Shown here in pieces: positions 23,342-25,026 of a stretch of 25,026 nt of DNA. The stretch covers positions 1 through 25,026 of the forward strand of contig CAZLZJ010000032.1 of assembly GCA_964563975.1 (NCBI GenBank), given 5' to 3'. Source of the stretch: JAAYJR01 sp964563975 (GTDB taxonomy: Bacteria > Bacteroidota > Bacteroidia > Bacteroidales > Prolixibacteraceae). How positions within the stretch are numbered: position 1 is the stretch's first letter; the number at the start of each line of letters is the position of its first letter. Made by a program: the position numbers and the translations under genes. The notes under the pieces are model-generated. The model did no database searches. It was not told the DNA's origin and saw nothing but the letters and a program-made list of their open reading frames with translations.

Positions 23342-24925
23342 TCATCTTAGTTTCAGATAATCAATATTATCTGTTCTCAGGAAAAGGCAATAAAAAAATA
23401 CGAAAAAGGATCCTCCCATATGTGTCTCAAGGTTAGAGTCGGAAAAATTTGCAAAAAATATTGCAATCAGAAATATTAAAAAATATATATCTCTATATCT
23501 TTTTGTTTTTATTACGGGAAAAACAATAAAAAAGATGATCAGCAGCAGTCCGGTAATTCCAAATTTAACAATATAATTAAGATACTGGTTATGCGCCGAA
23601 GATTGATATTTCTCTGCCAGCCCTGAATTATTTTCCAAATATGCTGCACTATACTCCTCCTTCCAGTTACCGGCGCCCACCCCAAACCAGAAATTCTTTT
23701 TTATTATCGTACATGCGGCCCTTGCAAATTCGATCCGCTGCGACAACGACTGATCATTGGCATACCCGGTTTTTGAATATATATAATACTCCCAGATTGT
23801 CTGATAAATTCTGGGGTAAACAGAAAATTTTTTTTCTTTGAAAATAACATTTGCAATACCATTTTCAATATTTTGAATATCTTCATCAGCCAGTGCCGCA
23901 ACCCCTTCGGCATCTTTCCGTAATCCTTTGGATGTTAAATACCTAAGCAGCGTTGCATATAACGGAAAACCATTTGTTCCGGCAGAGTCATACTTCAGTT
24001 CCGATCTTTTGTTCCACCCTTCGCGCAGCTCCTCTTCGCACACATAGAGATAAACATACCGCCCGTTTTCCACAAGCGGCTCCTCAGGGTAGTGACTATA
24101 TTTATTTCCTGAAGCCGTATATTTTTCAAGTGACGGAATATCCACTTTTTCAATATCATAAAACTTTATTACCGCCAATGTAATATATGATGCCGGAATG
24201 ATCAGCAGCAGAAGGGTGCAAACAATCAGGCAAATTTTATACCTCCCCGGCATTTTGACAAAAGAGTAAAAGAGAAAAAAGAGAAGTGTTGCAGCAAGAG
24301 TGTAAAGTCCTGTAAGCGACTGCTGAAAAAGTAAAAAAAAGATAAAATAAAGGCAAACAACAACCGTTGCAAATAACTTTTCCCTGCTGATCTCCCCATA
24401 ATTTTTCAAAATGATAAAAACTCCAAACCAAAATGCAAGAATAACCTGAAAGCTAAATCTGATATGCGAAATAAGGGTGATCTTTCTAATATCCGCATCT
24501 CCATCCTTAAATATGCCAATATATTGATAAACAGCCAATAAGGAAGCCATCAGCACTGCAAGGGAAAATATAAAAAAGAGAAGTTGCTTCTGTTTTGCCG
24601 TGATCTCCTTTCCAATCATAAATGCCGGGGGAATAACCAAAAAAAAGAGGTTTTTCTTCAGATCATACAGGGCATTGTTAAAATTCCCGAAAATAACTGC
24701 ACTAAGCAGATAGATCAGGAATACAAAAGGTAAAAAAAGCAAAATCTGATTTTCGCCGGCCCTGTGAATTTTATTTTTAAGATTATCTTCTGCAAGGGCC
24801 ATGAAGAGCACCACTCCGCTGCCGATTGATACCAATGCTTCAGAAAAGGGCATCACAGCTACAAAAAACAGAAGCGATATAAAAAACAGGTTATAGTTTC
24901 TCAATCGGCATAGCGCTCGTTTCAT
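23342..24925 (-). CDS. O-antigen ligase/polymerase-like membrane protein (Wzy_C family)
   Basis: This 527-residue protein has about ten membrane helices and the features of the O-antigen ligase/polymerase family, which joins or polymerises lipid-linked glycans on the periplasmic face. FWFGVGAGNW (412-421) is the usual start of the conserved loop motif. H445 and N446 begin HNQYLNYIVKFGITG, which fits the pattern H[NSQ]X9GXX[GTY] described for O-antigen ligases. The hydrophilic loop between the helix ending near 256 and the helix beginning near 456 is nearly 200 residues, larger than in many relatives. It could be WaaL-like or a Wzy polymerase; sequence alone does not separate them. No other glycan genes flank it except lpxB and a KdsC domain further down. 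Confidence 0.85.
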   Translation of the reverse strand: MKRALCRLRNYNLFFISLLFFVAVMPFSEALVSIGSGVVLFMALAEDNLKNKIHRAGENQILLFLPFVFLIYLLSAVIFGNFNNALYDLKKNLFFLVIPPAFMIGKEITAKQKQLLFFIFSLAVLMASLLAVYQYIGIFKDGDADIRKITLISHIRFSFQVILAFWFGVFIILKNYGEISREKLFATVVVCLYFIFFLLFQQSLTGLYTLAATLLFFLFYSFVKMPGRYKICLIVCTLLLLIIPASYITLAVIKFYDIEKVDIPSLEKYTASGNKYSHYPEEPLVENGRYVYLYVCEEELREGWNKRSELKYDSAGTNGFPLYATLLRYLTSKGLRKDAEGVAALADEDIQNIENGIANVIFKEKKFSVYPRIYQTIWEYYIYSKTGYANDQSLSQRIEFARAACTIIKKNFWFGVGAGNWKEEYSAAYLENNSGLAEKYQSSAHNQYLNYIVKFGITGLLLIIFFIVFPVIKTKRYRDIYFLIFLIAIFFANFSDSNLETHMGGSFFVFFYCLFLRTDNIDYLKLR

Positions 24926-24970
24926 ATAGTAATTTTTTTAAAAACGTTTAGTTTTAGTACAATATTGTGC

Positions 24971-25004
24971 AAAAAAAAGGCCCATGCTCATATGAACACG
25001 GGCC
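24971..25004 (-). terminator. Intrinsic terminator of a transcript entering from the right
   Basis: On the minus strand a stem of about 11 bp, GGCCCGUGUUC paired with GAGCAUGGGCC through two G-U pairs, encloses a short AU-rich loop and is followed directly by eight Ts (24978-24971). The plus strand would have A-C mismatches and no T-run, so it works on the minus strand. It ends a gene outside the window and insulates the ligase-like gene that starts at 24925. Confidence 0.75.
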
Positions 25005-25026
25005 TGTATAAGATCGGCAGCGGCCT

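Noticed and set aside
24959..24968. ACAATATTGT palindrome upstream of the ligase-like gene as an operator
   Set aside because: A single 10-base AT-rich palindrome is expected by chance in such spacers, and no promoter element or regulator supports it.

Overview
The window looks like a chromosomal segment of a Bacteroidota bacterium, most probably Bacteroidales or Marinilabiliales. The evidence is a UpxY-type NusG paralog, a GldF-GldG protein, a Bacteroides-type KdsC phosphatase domain, AT-rich spacers without strong Shine-Dalgarno sites, and several matches to the Bacteroidota promoter (TTTG or TTG about 16-20 bases upstream of TAnnTTTG). I see no tRNA, rRNA, CRISPR array, insertion sequence or prophage, and no gene-free stretch longer than about 170 bases. 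Most of the segment is housekeeping plus cell-envelope genes.

Left part (1-3500, minus strand): a three-gene unit runs from a DeoR-family repressor to a class III PLP aminotransferase to a Gfo/Idh/MocA dehydrogenase. A well-formed promoter and a candidate DeoR operator lie just upstream. It looks like a small inducible catabolic cassette whose substrate cannot be read from sequence.

Middle (3558-10939, mostly plus strand): a stand-alone UpxY-like antiterminator, the RNA-binding protein Tex with its own predicted promoter, a small acidic protein on the opposite strand, a sodium:alanine-type (AGCS) symporter with an extra domain-sized loop, and MutS2. The stop codons of MutS2 and the convergent thioesterase overlap in a single TTAA.

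Right part (10936-24925): thirteen genes all on the minus strand, in tight groups. In transcription order they are an O-antigen ligase/polymerase-like protein, an exported lipoprotein superoxide dismutase, a DUF2520-KdsC fusion, Maf, a NagX/DUF5009-like membrane acyltransferase, a Tat-exported deacetylase-like protein, SurE, a small membrane protein, LpxB, a GldF-GldG fusion, DnaN, a DnaQ-type exonuclease and a 4HBT thioesterase. Stop-start junctions are often abutting or overlapping. The group joins lipopolysaccharide synthesis (KdsC, LpxB, ligase), surface-glycan modification and replication (DnaN, exonuclease). The right edge carries a strong intrinsic terminator for a minus-strand transcript that starts outside the window.

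There is no clear case of a wholly new defence or mobile system. The points most worth checking are the DUF2520-KdsC fusion, the DeoR cassette with its operator, the acyltransferase/deacetylase pair, the exported SOD and the orphan UpxY beside Tex.
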